A DNA stretch of 47,608 bases from Flavobacteriales bacterium. Lineage in GTDB: Bacteria > Bacteroidota > Bacteroidia > Flavobacteriales > TMED113. Positions 19,180-27,915 of this stretch are shown piece by piece. The DNA lies in NCBI GenBank assembly GCA_002863085.1, contig PKDT01000084.1:1-47608 (forward strand), read 5' to 3'. Positions within the stretch are counted from its first letter, which is position 1. The number at the start of each line of letters is the position of its first letter. The translations under genes and the position numbers were made by a program. The notes beneath the pieces are model-generated. The model was not told the origin of the DNA. It did no database searches and saw only the letters and a program-made list of their open reading frames with translations.

Positions 19180-19983
19180 ATGAATAATTTTCACAAATTT
19201 TTGAACTCAAAAAAATTATTTATTGTTGCTGGACCATGTGTCATAGAAAGTGAACAAAAAGCATTTGATATTGCAAGAGAAATAAAATCAATTTGTGAAA
19301 AACATGGAGTTTTTTTCGTATTTAAATCCTCTTATACTAAGGCAAACAGGACAAAAAAAGATTCATACACGGGACCCGGTCTAGCTGAGGGAATAAAGAT
19401 TTTATGCAGAATCAAGAAAGAACTAAATATTCCAATATGCTCAGACGTTCATAATTGTGACGAGATAAAATATGTTGCAAATAATTTGGATATTATTCAA
19501 ATTCCGGCGTTTCTTTCTAGACAAACTGATTTAATTAATGAAGCTGCGATGACTAAAAAATATATAAATGTAAAAAAAGCACCTTTCCTTTCGGCAGATG
19601 CTTGTAAACACATAGTCGAAAAAATTGAATCAAAAGATAACCACAAAATCATTTTAACTGAAAGAGGAAATTCATTTGGATATGAAAACTTAGTTGTAGA
19701 TATGAGAAATATTCCAATTTTAAAAAAATTTAACCACCCTGTATTAATTGACGCAACTCACTCTAATCAAAAACCTAATCAATCTTCCGGTGTTTCGGGC
19801 GGAACTCCAGAATTTATTGAAACAATTGCTCTTTCAGGTGTTGCTGCTGGCGCAGACGGAGTTTTCATAGAAGTTCATTCCGAGCCAAAAGATGCGCTAT
19901 CTGATGGAGAAAATATGCTTAAATTGAATTTACTAGAAAATTTATTAATCAAACTAAAAAAAATCAAGTTAGCTTTGTTCTAA
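19180..19983 (+). CDS. kdsA: 3-deoxy-8-phosphooctulonate (KDO-8-phosphate) synthase
   Basis: This condenses phosphoenolpyruvate with arabinose-5-phosphate in the cytoplasm to make KDO-8-P for the lipopolysaccharide inner core. The 267 residues are standard length. Diagnostic blocks are FIVAGPCVIESEQ, FKSSYTKANRTKKDSYTGPGLAEGI, SDVHNCDEI, IQIPAFLSRQTDL, KKAPFLS, LIDATHSNQKPNQSSGVSGGTPEFI and GVFIEVHSEPKDALSDGENML. The gene stands alone between a divergent lipoprotein and a convergent hydrolase. Its ATG is only 5 bases after a CTTTG sequence that could be part of a Bacteroidota -7 element. The stop codon interlocks with that of the convergent gene. Confidence 0.97.
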   Translation: MNNFHKFLNSKKLFIVAGPCVIESEQKAFDIAREIKSICEKHGVFFVFKSSYTKANRTKKDSYTGPGLAEGIKILCRIKKELNIPICSDVHNCDEIKYVANNLDIIQIPAFLSRQTDLINEAAMTKKYINVKKAPFLSADACKHIVEKIESKDNHKIILTERGNSFGYENLVVDMRNIPILKKFNHPVLIDATHSNQKPNQSSGVSGGTPEFIETIALSGVAAGADGVFIEVHSEPKDALSDGENMLKLNLLENLLIKLKKIKLALF

Positions 19984-20750
19984 TATTTGGTTTGTATAAT
20001 TAAATTATCGTAGGCAAGATGTACGTTGGTGGGCAGTTTTTTTTGGACCTCTGAATGGAGTCCCATTTTGTGTCCAATATGAGTTAAATACGCTCTTCTA
20101 GGCTTTATCTCCTCAATTAGACTTAAGGAATCTTCTAAATTAAAGTGAGATATGTGCTTTTCTATTTGAAGTGAATTAAGAATTAGTGTATCTGTATCGA
20201 GAATTTTTTGTTTTTCGCTCTCAGAAATATAGTTTGCATCAGTTATATATGTTAGTCCACCTATTTTAAATCCCAAAACAGGTAATTTGTGGTGCATAGC
20301 CCTGATTGGTAATATTTCTATTCCAAAAATTGAAAAGGAATGATTTGAAATATTGTTCATATCGAATTTTGGTTGTCCAGGATAGTTAGGGCCAAACATA
20401 TAGCTAAATTCAGTTTTAATGTAATCAAAAACTCTACTTTCTGCATACATTGAAATGGGCTTCTTATTTAAATAATACACCGCTCTCAAATCATCAAGAC
20501 CTGCGGTATGATCTCTATGCTGGTGTGTAAAAAGAATAGCATCTACAGTTCTAAAATTGGACCTTAACATTTGATATCTAAAATCAGGTCCTGAGTCAAT
20601 TAAAATATTTTTATTTTTAAACCTTACAATAACAGAAGTTCTCAGCCTATTGTCCCGCGGATCACTTGACTTACAGACATTACAAGAACAGCCTAGCATG
20701 GGAACTCCTTGAGAAGTGCCAGTCCCTAAAAAAAATAATTTAATGTCCAT
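19980..20750 (-). CDS. Metallo-beta-lactamase-fold hydrolase, PhnP-like
   Basis: The ORF track extends to 20786, but the internal ATG at 20750 (MDIKLFFLGTGTSQGVPMLGC) matches the usual family start, giving 256 residues. The motifs LFTHQHRDHTAGLDD (HxHxDH metal site), ILIDSGPDF and LTHIGHKMG, together with the N-terminal cysteines GCSCNVCKSSDPRDNRLRTS, place it in the PhnP-like branch that acts on cyclic phosphates or related phosphodiesters. No phosphonate genes are nearby, so the substrate here is unknown and it may be a general phosphodiesterase. It runs convergently into kdsA and divergently from the conserved unknown gene at 20821. Confidence 0.88.
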   Translation of the reverse strand: MDIKLFFLGTGTSQGVPMLGCSCNVCKSSDPRDNRLRTSVIVRFKNKNILIDSGPDFRYQMLRSNFRTVDAILFTHQHRDHTAGLDDLRAVYYLNKKPISMYAESRVFDYIKTEFSYMFGPNYPGQPKFDMNNISNHSFSIFGIEILPIRAMHHKLPVLGFKIGGLTYITDANYISESEKQKILDTDTLILNSLQIEKHISHFNLEDSLSLIEEIKPRRAYLTHIGHKMGLHSEVQKKLPTNVHLAYDNLIIQTKY

Positions 20751-20793
20751 GATAATAAATGTAATTTTTTTATTCTTTTTAAACAAACTAAGT

Positions 20794-20801
20794 TAATTTT
20801 G
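20794..20801 (+). promoter_or_regulatory. Candidate -7 promoter element for the conserved unknown gene
   Basis: TAATTTTG fits the Bacteroidota -7 consensus TAnnTTTG and lies 19 bases before the ATG at 20821. The 70-base divergent gap to the PhnP-like gene is the obvious place for two promoters. A matching -33 element is not clear. Confidence 0.33.
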
Positions 20802-20820
20802 TATTAAAACAAATTTTCCC

Positions 20821-22275
20821 ATGGACAACGTGATACTCAGTGCTGCACAAAAAGCCCTTAATATCAATCTTGATGAACATATTTATGGAACTTTTTCTGA
20901 GATTGGTGCAGGTCAAGAAGTAGTCCGACATTTTTTTAGAGCAGGAGGTGCATCTGGAACTATTGCCAAGGCTATGTCAGCCTATGACATGGATGTAAGT
21001 GATGCAATATATGGTAGAGAAAATACAGGAAGATATGTTTGTGAACCGAGATTAATTAAAATGATTGAAAGAGAGTATCTATTGCTGGAAGATAGACTTG
21101 ATAGAAAAAAACACAAAAAAAAGTATTTCTTTTCATATGCAAACACAATTGCAACAACAAAATATGACGATCAGCAACCTGGTCATGGGTGGATGGGAGT
21201 TCGATTCCAATTAAACGAAAATCAAGAACCAAATGATGTAATTATACATATTAGACTTCATGAACATGAAGCTAGACAACAACAAGAAACTGTTGGCACC
21301 CTTGGTGTAAATTTAATGTATGCATGTTTTTTTCTACATTTTTCTCCCGAGGAATTCATAAAAAGTTTATATCATAACTTGTCAAGGAAACAGGTTGAAA
21401 TTGATATGGTTCAAATGAATGGAGACAATTTTAAACATATCGACAATAGGTTACTCAGCTTACTGCTTGTCAAAAATAAAATGACCGAAGCAGTTATTTT
21501 CGGCCCGGACGGTAACAGTCTGCAGCCTTCAGATGTCCTGTACAAAAAAAATATTTTAACATTAAGAGGAAGTTTTAGACCCGTAACGAAAGTAAATATT
21601 GATATGATAAAAAACGGACTAAATAAATTTGTGGAGGAAAAAAAAGTATCTGAACATGATCTCCAGGTTTTGTTTGAAATTACATTAAATAATTTGAAAG
21701 CTGAAGGAGACATTAATGAAAAAGACTTTATAGATAGAGTTGACATACTGTGCTCAATTGGACAAACTGTAATGATTTCTAATTACCAAAGATATTATAA
21801 GCTACTTGACTACTTTAGAAGATTTAGTGATAAAAAACTTGGTATTATTTTAGGTGTTCCAAATTTGCAAGAAATTTTTGACCCAAAGTTTTATCGCCAT
21901 CTGGGCGGAGGAATATTAGAGGGGATTGGAAAGATGTTTAATCGCGATGTTAAAGTTTACGTCTACCCATTCAAACCAGACTCAAAAAGTGATTTATTGA
22001 CTAGTAAGAATGTAGAAATTAAACCACGAGTTAAACCTCTGTATGACTTTTTTAGATTTAATAAGCGAATTGTTGACTTGCACGATTACAATGATGAATA
22101 TTTAAATATTTTTTCAAGAAAAATTTTAAAATTAATAAAAAAGCAAAAAAGTGGGTGGGAAACTATGGTTCCTACTTACGTCGACAACATAATCAAAGAA
22201 AAAAAATTATTTGGTTACAAAGAAGATGTTAAAGTTAAAGGAAGTGCTAAACCTAAAAGAGCAATAAAGAAATAA
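20821..22275 (+). CDS. Widely conserved cytoplasmic protein of unknown function
   Basis: I recognise this ~480-residue family as conserved in Bacteroidota and other bacteria, but not its activity; database names for it (for example TonB-dependent receptor or a nucleotidyltransferase) appear to be mislabels. There is no signal peptide or membrane helix. Highly conserved-looking blocks include EIGAGQEVVRHFFRAG, ISAYDMD-like AMSAYDMDVSDAIYGREN, RYVCEPRL, FFSYANT, GHGWMGVRFQ, RQQQETVGTLGVNL, VIFGPDG, LRGSFRPVTKVN and ILGVPNLQEIFDPKFY. The invariant glycines, Arg and His suggest an enzyme. The last ~18 residues (after KKLFGY) are lysine-rich and are encoded opposite the DoxX gene 3' end, a 61-base antisense overlap. 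Confidence 0.85.
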   Translation: MDNVILSAAQKALNINLDEHIYGTFSEIGAGQEVVRHFFRAGGASGTIAKAMSAYDMDVSDAIYGRENTGRYVCEPRLIKMIEREYLLLEDRLDRKKHKKKYFFSYANTIATTKYDDQQPGHGWMGVRFQLNENQEPNDVIIHIRLHEHEARQQQETVGTLGVNLMYACFFLHFSPEEFIKSLYHNLSRKQVEIDMVQMNGDNFKHIDNRLLSLLLVKNKMTEAVIFGPDGNSLQPSDVLYKKNILTLRGSFRPVTKVNIDMIKNGLNKFVEEKKVSEHDLQVLFEITLNNLKAEGDINEKDFIDRVDILCSIGQTVMISNYQRYYKLLDYFRRFSDKKLGIILGVPNLQEIFDPKFYRHLGGGILEGIGKMFNRDVKVYVYPFKPDSKSDLLTSKNVEIKPRVKPLYDFFRFNKRIVDLHDYNDEYLNIFSRKILKLIKKQKSGWETMVPTYVDNIIKEKKLFGYKEDVKVKGSAKPKRAIKK

Positions 22276-22688
22276 ATTGCCAGATTAACTGCACCTGCAT
22301 AGTCTTGTGCTATCCTTTGACCAAAAAATAAACAAATGAGTGTCATAAGTACAAAAATCTGTGAAATGTAAAAATTGTTCAATTGACTATTAAAGTCCAA
22401 AGCCATATTGAGGTTACTCATAAATGACAATGCACTCAAACCTCCAGTAAGGACTTCTAATATAGTGATAAAGATTAATAATAATTTGACCTGATTTTTA
22501 AAAAAAGTATTCTTGAAATGGTCTTTGAAGTAGACCAGATTTCCATCGAAATTTAATATTTTGTCTAAACCAGACTGTAAAAATAAAATTGTAAAAAAAA
22601 ATGACACGAAAAAAATAAAGCTGTTGTGAAAAAAATATTCCTCCCAACCAAAGCTAAGCTTAAAGAATTCAAATAGTGACTCAAACAT
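22215..22688 (-). CDS. DoxX-family membrane protein
   Basis: A 157-residue integral membrane protein with about four hydrophobic helices. The motif FLQSGLDKILNFDGNLVYFKDHF matches the DoxX-like Bacteroidota family (SGxDKIxxxxGN...HF), and FGQRIAQDYAGAVNLAIYF matches its conserved C-terminal block. The family is linked in some organisms to oxidoreductase or redox-stress roles; here function is unknown. Its 3' end overlaps the convergent upstream gene by 61 bases, and it is divergent from parA across a 110-base gap that holds a 21-base palindrome. Confidence 0.85.
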   Translation of the reverse strand: MFESLFEFFKLSFGWEEYFFHNSFIFFVSFFFTILFLQSGLDKILNFDGNLVYFKDHFKNTFFKNQVKLLLIFITILEVLTGGLSALSFMSNLNMALDFNSQLNNFYISQIFVLMTLICLFFGQRIAQDYAGAVNLAIYFFIALLGLALPLTLTSSL

Positions 22689-22715
22689 TGTTCAAAATTT
22701 TACTTAAATATAAAG

Positions 22716-22736
22716 TTTTTCAACAATGTTGAAAAA
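22716..22736. promoter_or_regulatory. 21-bp palindrome between DoxX gene and parA
   Basis: TTTTTCAAC-AAT-GTTGAAAAA is a perfect inverted repeat with 9-base arms and a 3-base centre, in the divergent intergenic region. It could be a repressor operator, a hairpin in one of the leaders, or a chance feature of AT-rich DNA. It does not match the canonical parS sequence. Confidence 0.4.
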
Positions 22737-22798
22737 ATAATGAATTTTTATTGTACGTAAATGTAAAAATTACAGATATTTAGATAAATTATTAGACA

Positions 22799-23596
22799 AT
22801 GGGAAAGGTAATTTCTATAGTTAATCAAAAAGGGGGAGTAGGTAAAACAACAACTTCAGTAAACCTATCAGCTAGCTTGGGAGTTCTAGAAAAGAAAATA
22901 TTACTAATAGATGCCGATCCTCAAGCAAACGCCACTTCTTCACTTGGCGTCAATTTATATGATGAAAAAACTACTAAAACATTTTATGAAGTACTGGAGA
23001 ATACTACATCAATTAAAGATTCGATTTTGTCAACTGATTCACCGAACCTAGACATTATTCCATCAAGTATTGATTTAGTAGGAGCAGAAATCGAACTAGT
23101 AAACGTAAATGACCGTGAAAAAATGTTATCAAACCAAATTAATTTGATTAAATCAGATTATGATTTCATTTTTATTGATTGTCCTCCATCATTAGGTTTA
23201 ATCACTATTAACTGTTTAAGTGCGTCTGATTCAATTATAGTTCCGATTCAATGTGAATATTTTGCTCTAGAAGGTTTAGGTAAGCTCATGAGTACAATCA
23301 GACAGATTCAAAGTCACCACAATAATGAACTTGGCATTGAAGGACTTCTTTTGACCATGTACGACTCGAGACTAAGACTTTCAAATAATGTAATTGAAGA
23401 GGTTAAAATGCACTTTGGAAATATTGTATTTGATACAATCATACAAAGAAATGTTAGACTAAGTGAAGCATCTGGACACGGAACGAGTATAATTAAATAT
23501 GATGCTAATTGTCGCGGAGCTATAAATTATTTGAACCTGGCAAAGGAATTTATTAATAAAAATCTAAATAAAATTCAAACACAAAATGGATTCTAA
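22799..23596 (+). CDS. parA: Chromosome-partitioning ATPase ParA (Soj)
   Basis: The 265-residue protein begins MGKVISIVNQKGGVGKTTTSVNLSA, with the deviant Walker A KGGVGKTT, then ILLIDADPQANATSSLG and FIFIDCPPSLGLITINCLSASDSIIVPIQCEYFALEGL, all diagnostic for chromosomal ParA/Soj. It uses ATP-driven DNA binding to position origin-proximal ParB complexes. It heads a 10-kb plus-strand gene block and overlaps the parB start by 11 bases, implying translational coupling. Chromosomal rather than plasmid type is supported by the conserved neighbours dapB, lepB and wbqC. Confidence 0.97.
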   Translation: MGKVISIVNQKGGVGKTTTSVNLSASLGVLEKKILLIDADPQANATSSLGVNLYDEKTTKTFYEVLENTTSIKDSILSTDSPNLDIIPSSIDLVGAEIELVNVNDREKMLSNQINLIKSDYDFIFIDCPPSLGLITINCLSASDSIIVPIQCEYFALEGLGKLMSTIRQIQSHHNNELGIEGLLLTMYDSRLRLSNNVIEEVKMHFGNIVFDTIIQRNVRLSEASGHGTSIIKYDANCRGAINYLNLAKEFINKNLNKIQTQNGF

Positions 23597-24437
23597 AAAT
23601 AGACTTGGCAGAGGGCTAGCCTCGATATTCAATACTCAAACTAAATTAAATAATATAACTGAATTAAGCTTAGACGTAATAACTAGAAATCCTTATCAAC
23701 CCAGAAGTAATTTTAGTAATAATGAAATTAAAGAGCTTGCCTCATCAATCAAAACATATGGGCTGATTCAACCAATAACAGTCCGGAAATCAAATCAGAA
23801 CAAATATGAACTGATTTCAGGCGAGAGAAGACTTTTAGCCGTCAAATCAATCGGAATAAAAAAAATACCTGTCTTCATTAAAAATGTCCAAGATAAAAAT
23901 ATGCTAGCAATAGCTCTTGTGGAAAATATTCAACGTGAAAACCTCGATCCCATTGATATTGCCATAAGTTTTAAAAACTTAATCTTTGACCACAACATGA
24001 GTCACGAAAAATTAGGTAAAAAATTAGGTAAAAGTCGCTCTTCGATTTCAAATTATATTCGTTTATTAAAACTTGATCCTATTGTTCAAGCTGGTCTTAG
24101 GGACAAAATAATTAGCCTAGGTCATGCCAAAGCAATGATAAATGTTACAAACCATGAAGAACAACTTGAAATATATAAATTAATTGTTGAACAAAATTTG
24201 ACTGTTCGAGAAACAGAAAAAATTTCAAGACACAAAAATATTAGAACAAAAAAAACATCAAAGACTTTAAATATTAATTTATCAAATAATTTTCTGAAAA
24301 TGGAAAATAATTTATCGACATTTTTTAATAAAAAAGTAAGTCTTAGAATAAAAAAAAATGGAAGTGGCAGGATCGAAATCCCCTTTAATTCCGAAAAAAA
24401 TTTAAATGAAATTATTAAAATCCTTTACTCTGGTTAG
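23586..24437 (+). CDS. parB: Chromosome-partitioning protein ParB
   Basis: The 283-residue protein opens with the typical LGRGLASIFN, then the ParB/Srx CTPase domain (NPYQPRSNFSNNEIKELASSIKTYGLIQPITVR; GERRLLAVK; ALVENIQRENLDPIDIA) and a helix-turn-helix (LGKKLGKSRSSISNYIRLLKL; LGHAKAMI) that recognises parS. The C-terminus supplies the dimerisation region. It overlaps parA at its start and the DUF5683 gene by 32 bases at its end. Confidence 0.97.
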   Translation: MDSKNRLGRGLASIFNTQTKLNNITELSLDVITRNPYQPRSNFSNNEIKELASSIKTYGLIQPITVRKSNQNKYELISGERRLLAVKSIGIKKIPVFIKNVQDKNMLAIALVENIQRENLDPIDIAISFKNLIFDHNMSHEKLGKKLGKSRSSISNYIRLLKLDPIVQAGLRDKIISLGHAKAMINVTNHEEQLEIYKLIVEQNLTVRETEKISRHKNIRTKKTSKTLNINLSNNFLKMENNLSTFFNKKVSLRIKKNGSGRIEIPFNSEKNLNEIIKILYSG

Positions 24438-24945
24438 TCATATTTTTTTTCTTTTATTTTTTTTTTCAATTAACTTAGTTTTATCTCAAAATTTAAAAAA
24501 AGAAAACAAAAATTTAGCGACTCCCGCATTAATGTCTGCTGTTGTACCTGGACTCGGACAAATAAAAAATAAAAAATTATGGAAAGTCCCTGTAATTTAT
24601 TCAGCAATTGGGACATGCACATATTTTTTTGTAAAAAATAACAATGACTTTAATAAATACAGTTCAGAATATTTTCTAAGGACAAATGATGAAAACAACG
24701 TTCCCACTCAGTTCACTAATCTCAGCAACAATAATTTACTTACCCTTCGTGATTACCACAGGAAAAAGCGAGATCTTAACGGGATATTAATTTTAGCTTT
24801 TTACATACTGAATGTCATTGATGCTTCAGTTGACAATCATTTGAAAGAGTATAATCTTAATGATAATTTATCTCTAAATTTAGATTTTGAAAGTAATTCA
24901 GAATTAAATAAATTAATAAATTTCGAATTAAAATATAATTTTTAA
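24406..24945 (+). CDS. DUF5683 membrane/secreted protein
   Basis: The 179-residue protein starts with a hydrophobic leader (SFTLVSHIFFLLFFFSINLVLSQ) and contains ATPALMSAVVPGLGQIKNKKLWKVPVIYSAIGTCTYFF, the hallmark of DUF5683, and ILILAFYILNVIDASVDNHL, a second membrane-like segment with the family DA motif. The position between parB and dapB is the standard place for this family in Bacteroidota. The start overlaps parB by 32 bases; the next ATG is too far inside to preserve the leader. Function is unknown, probably envelope associated. Confidence 0.9.
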   Translation: MKLLKSFTLVSHIFFLLFFFSINLVLSQNLKKENKNLATPALMSAVVPGLGQIKNKKLWKVPVIYSAIGTCTYFFVKNNNDFNKYSSEYFLRTNDENNVPTQFTNLSNNNLLTLRDYHRKKRDLNGILILAFYILNVIDASVDNHLKEYNLNDNLSLNLDFESNSELNKLINFELKYNF

Positions 24946-25623
24946 ATGAAAATAGGTATAATTGGATATGGCAAGATGGGAAAAGCAATTGAGAAAATTT
25001 CTACCAACAAAGGTTACAAAATTATATTTAAAATCAATTCAAAAAATTTAAGTGAATTAAATAAAACAAATGTTTCAAAGTGCGACGTAATAATCGAATT
25101 TTCAAATCCTAAAAACGCATTCAAGAACATATCTTTTTGTCTTAATCTAGGAGCCAGAGTTATTTCAGGAACAACGGGTTGGACTCAAAAATTGGAGGAA
25201 GCAAAAAAAATATGCTTGGAAAACTCAGCCGCATTTCTTTTTTCAGAAAATTTTAGCCTTGGATTAAATATATTTCTAGAATCCGTCCAAAAAATTGCAT
25301 CAGATTCGTATAAAAATAAATATAAAATTGAAATCATAGAAACGCACCATCTATCAAAAAAAGACAAACCGAGTGGCACAGCACTTCTAATAGAAGATAA
25401 AATTTTAAGTATGCAAAATGCCCGCCCAACAAAGATTAAGTCAATTAGAAGGGGTAATGTCATTGGTGATCACGAAATTAAGTATATTTACGAAAATGAA
25501 ATAATTTCTTTAAAACATAGAGCTTTAAACAGAAATATCTTCGCTAAAGGAGCTATTTTGGCTGCTGAATTTATTTGTAATAAAAAAGGGATATTTCATA
25601 TGTCTGATATAATTAAAAATTAA
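24946..25623 (+). CDS. dapB: 4-hydroxy-tetrahydrodipicolinate reductase
   Basis: This cytoplasmic enzyme reduces hydroxy-tetrahydrodipicolinate with NAD(P)H in lysine and diaminopimelate synthesis. The Rossmann motif IGIIGYGKMGKAI is at residues 3-15, IEFSNPKNAF follows, and the catalytic block is IEIIETHHLSKKDKPSGTAL, containing the His-His pair, the catalytic Lys and the substrate-binding SGTA. At 225 residues it is shorter than the ~270-residue enterobacterial enzyme but near other Bacteroidota versions. The ATG directly follows the DUF5683 stop with no gap. Confidence 0.95.
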   Translation: MKIGIIGYGKMGKAIEKISTNKGYKIIFKINSKNLSELNKTNVSKCDVIIEFSNPKNAFKNISFCLNLGARVISGTTGWTQKLEEAKKICLENSAAFLFSENFSLGLNIFLESVQKIASDSYKNKYKIEIIETHHLSKKDKPSGTALLIEDKILSMQNARPTKIKSIRRGNVIGDHEIKYIYENEIISLKHRALNRNIFAKGAILAAEFICNKKGIFHMSDIIKN

Positions 25624-25629
25624 TTTATC

Positions 25630-27309
25630 ATGTTTATTTTTTCATTACTAACATTTTGTTTATCGCTTTTTCTAATAATTAAAAGGAAAATAAAAGTTAA
25701 GAATATAATATTTGGTATCCTTGGTACTGGACTTATTTTAAACTTTATATTTTCAACTCAAATCGTTAAACAATTTTTTATTTTTCTTGTAATTATCTAT
25801 CTCTCATATGTCTTTGTAAAATTATTTTCTTTATTCATTTTGAGAATTATTAAAAATCTAGATTACAGAAGAAAATTTTTAAACTGCTTCTCTTATATTA
25901 TTCTCTACTCTGTTGCATTGACAATCATTATCAATTTAACAGATACCAATTGGATAAAATGGTTATACTTTGCAATTTATTTTTTTCTTGATTATTATTA
26001 TTTTAAGTTTATTAATTGGCCAAACCAAGAAAAGAAATCAAAGAAAATTTCTAAAAACGATGAATGGGAGGAGGCCATAACATTTGCAATAATTGCTGCT
26101 ACTTTAATTCACGTTTTTTTTATACAACCCTTTACAATTCCAACATCTTCAATGGAAAAAAGCATGTTGGTTGGAGACTTTCTATTGGTAAGTAAAATTA
26201 ACTATGGTGCCAACATCCCAAATACTCCGATATTTTTACCATTCATGCACCAAAAAATTCCCGGTACAACGAATACTCCGTCTTACTCAAAGATAGTTCA
26301 ACTAGGTTACAACAGGCTTCCCGGTTTTCAGAAAGTTAAAAATAATGACATAGTTGTATTCAATTTTCCAGTTGACACGTTAATTGAAAATATTCCATTT
26401 GACAAAAAAATGAACTATGTTAAAAGATGTGTTGGTATCGCTGGGGACACGATTAGTTGCATTGATAAAAAAATATACATAAACTCACAAGAAACTAAAA
26501 ATTCCAACGAAATTAAATTACAGTATCAGTATTGGATTAAACCAGTTAATCAAGAAACATTAAGTACTAAACATCTATCAAGACTCGAAGAAATACTTAT
26601 TCAAAACGATATCGAATCTTACGGAAAATACAGAACTGGAAATTATGTTCAAGTACTAAAAATCCATCAAAAAAATAAAATCAAGAAAAATAATCCTATC
26701 ATTAGTACTGGTGAGTATATAATTTTTGTTACAGAAAATGAAAAAAGAGTTCTTGAAAAGAAACTTAAAAAATTGTTTGTCATATATGAACAAGAAAACC
26801 AATCTAGTTTCTTTCCCAAAGAGTTAAAAAATAATTGGAATAATAATAATTTTGGGCCAATATATATTCCTAAGAAAGGTGATAAAATAAAGCTAGATAG
26901 CCTAAACATTCATTTTTATAAAAAGATAATAACTGACTACGAGAATAACTCATTATTGATAGAAAATAACAAGTTTATTATTAACGAAATACCTACCGAT
27001 ACTTACGAAATAAAAATGAATTATTACTGGATGATGGGAGATAATAGACATAATTCCGAAGACTCTAGAGTTTGGGGTTTCGTACCCGAAAATCACATTG
27101 TTGGAAAACCAATATTTACTTGGCTAAGTCTAAATTATAATGCCTTAAATAAAAGAGGTATCATTGGAAAATTAGAAATTATTAGATGGAAAAAATTATT
27201 TACTACAATGAAGAATCCTGAAAAATCATATTTTATTCACTTTGTTATTTTTATGATTTTAATAAATATTAGAAAAAATAAGCTTATCAAGAGGTTGCTC
27301 AAAAGATAA
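25630..27309 (+). CDS. lepB: Signal peptidase I
   Basis: The N-terminal third carries several membrane helices, then the catalytic region: FIQPFTIPTSSMEKSMLVGDFLLV with nucleophile Ser174, and MNYVKRCVGIAGDTI with general-base Lys265. The terminal box is MMGDNRHNSEDSRVWGFVPENHIVGKP. At 559 residues it has the large insertion usual in Bacteroidota LepB compared with ~324 residues in E. coli. It removes signal peptides from exported proteins at the inner membrane. It starts 6 bases after dapB and is followed by wbqC 1 base later, the standard order in this phylum. A hydrophobic segment near the C-terminus (SYFIHFVIFMILINI) suggests an additional anchor. Confidence 0.96.
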   Translation: MFIFSLLTFCLSLFLIIKRKIKVKNIIFGILGTGLILNFIFSTQIVKQFFIFLVIIYLSYVFVKLFSLFILRIIKNLDYRRKFLNCFSYIILYSVALTIIINLTDTNWIKWLYFAIYFFLDYYYFKFINWPNQEKKSKKISKNDEWEEAITFAIIAATLIHVFFIQPFTIPTSSMEKSMLVGDFLLVSKINYGANIPNTPIFLPFMHQKIPGTTNTPSYSKIVQLGYNRLPGFQKVKNNDIVVFNFPVDTLIENIPFDKKMNYVKRCVGIAGDTISCIDKKIYINSQETKNSNEIKLQYQYWIKPVNQETLSTKHLSRLEEILIQNDIESYGKYRTGNYVQVLKIHQKNKIKKNNPIISTGEYIIFVTENEKRVLEKKLKKLFVIYEQENQSSFFPKELKNNWNNNNFGPIYIPKKGDKIKLDSLNIHFYKKIITDYENNSLLIENNKFIINEIPTDTYEIKMNYYWMMGDNRHNSEDSRVWGFVPENHIVGKPIFTWLSLNYNALNKRGIIGKLEIIRWKKLFTTMKNPEKSYFIHFVIFMILINIRKNKLIKRLLKR

Positions 27310-27310
27310 T

Positions 27311-27913
27311 ATGAATAAAGTACTAATATCATCTTATTTTCCAAAAATTAGTTACTTCAAAAATTTTTATTCATCAGAGACTGTTTTCATTGAAATTCAC
27401 GATTCGTTTCAAAGACATAGTGAGAGAAATCGCACGAAAATTTTGAGTGCCAACGGTTCAATATTGCTAACTGTTCCCGTCAAAAAAAATACAAAATACA
27501 TCATGAAAAATGTAGAAATAGCAGACCTAATTTGGCAAAAAAAACATTTGATGAGCATTAGGTCAGCTTACGGATCGGCTCCATATTTCATTTACTACTT
27601 TGATGACATAAAAAAAATTATTGAAAGAAAACATAAATTTCTGATTGACTTAAATAATGAAATTTTAAATTATTTTAAAGACATTCTTAATATCAAAACT
27701 GAATTGAGAAATACCAATGAATATGTGAAAAACTATCCAAAAAAATTTGGTGATTACAGGACCAAAAAAATTAATTATAATTTTAACGATTACCCACAAG
27801 TATTTGGAAATAAATTCAAGTCTAATTTAAGTATTTTAGATTTAATTTTTAATTTAGGTCCAGAATCAGAGGGATACATAAATAATTTATCACAAATTAA
27901 ACAAAAACAGTGA
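27311..27913 (+). CDS. WbqC-like family protein
   Basis: The 200-residue protein matches the WbqC family: ISSYFPKISYFKNFYSSETVFIEIHDSFQRHSERNRTKILSANGSILLTVPVKK near the N-terminus, then WQKKHLMSIRSAYGSAPYFIYYFDDI. WbqC proteins occur in some O-antigen and glycan loci, but this stand-alone version next to lepB is a conserved Bacteroidota gene of unproven function. The stop TGA overlaps or abuts the carboxyltransferase start region. Confidence 0.9.
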   Translation: MNKVLISSYFPKISYFKNFYSSETVFIEIHDSFQRHSERNRTKILSANGSILLTVPVKKNTKYIMKNVEIADLIWQKKHLMSIRSAYGSAPYFIYYFDDIKKIIERKHKFLIDLNNEILNYFKDILNIKTELRNTNEYVKNYPKKFGDYRTKKINYNFNDYPQVFGNKFKSNLSILDLIFNLGPESEGYINNLSQIKQKQ

Positions 27914-27915
27914 AT

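Noticed and set aside
22716-22736. Palindrome upstream of parA as parS
   Set aside because: It does not resemble the canonical parS core (GTTTCACGTGAAAC-type), so I keep it only as an unassigned inverted repeat.
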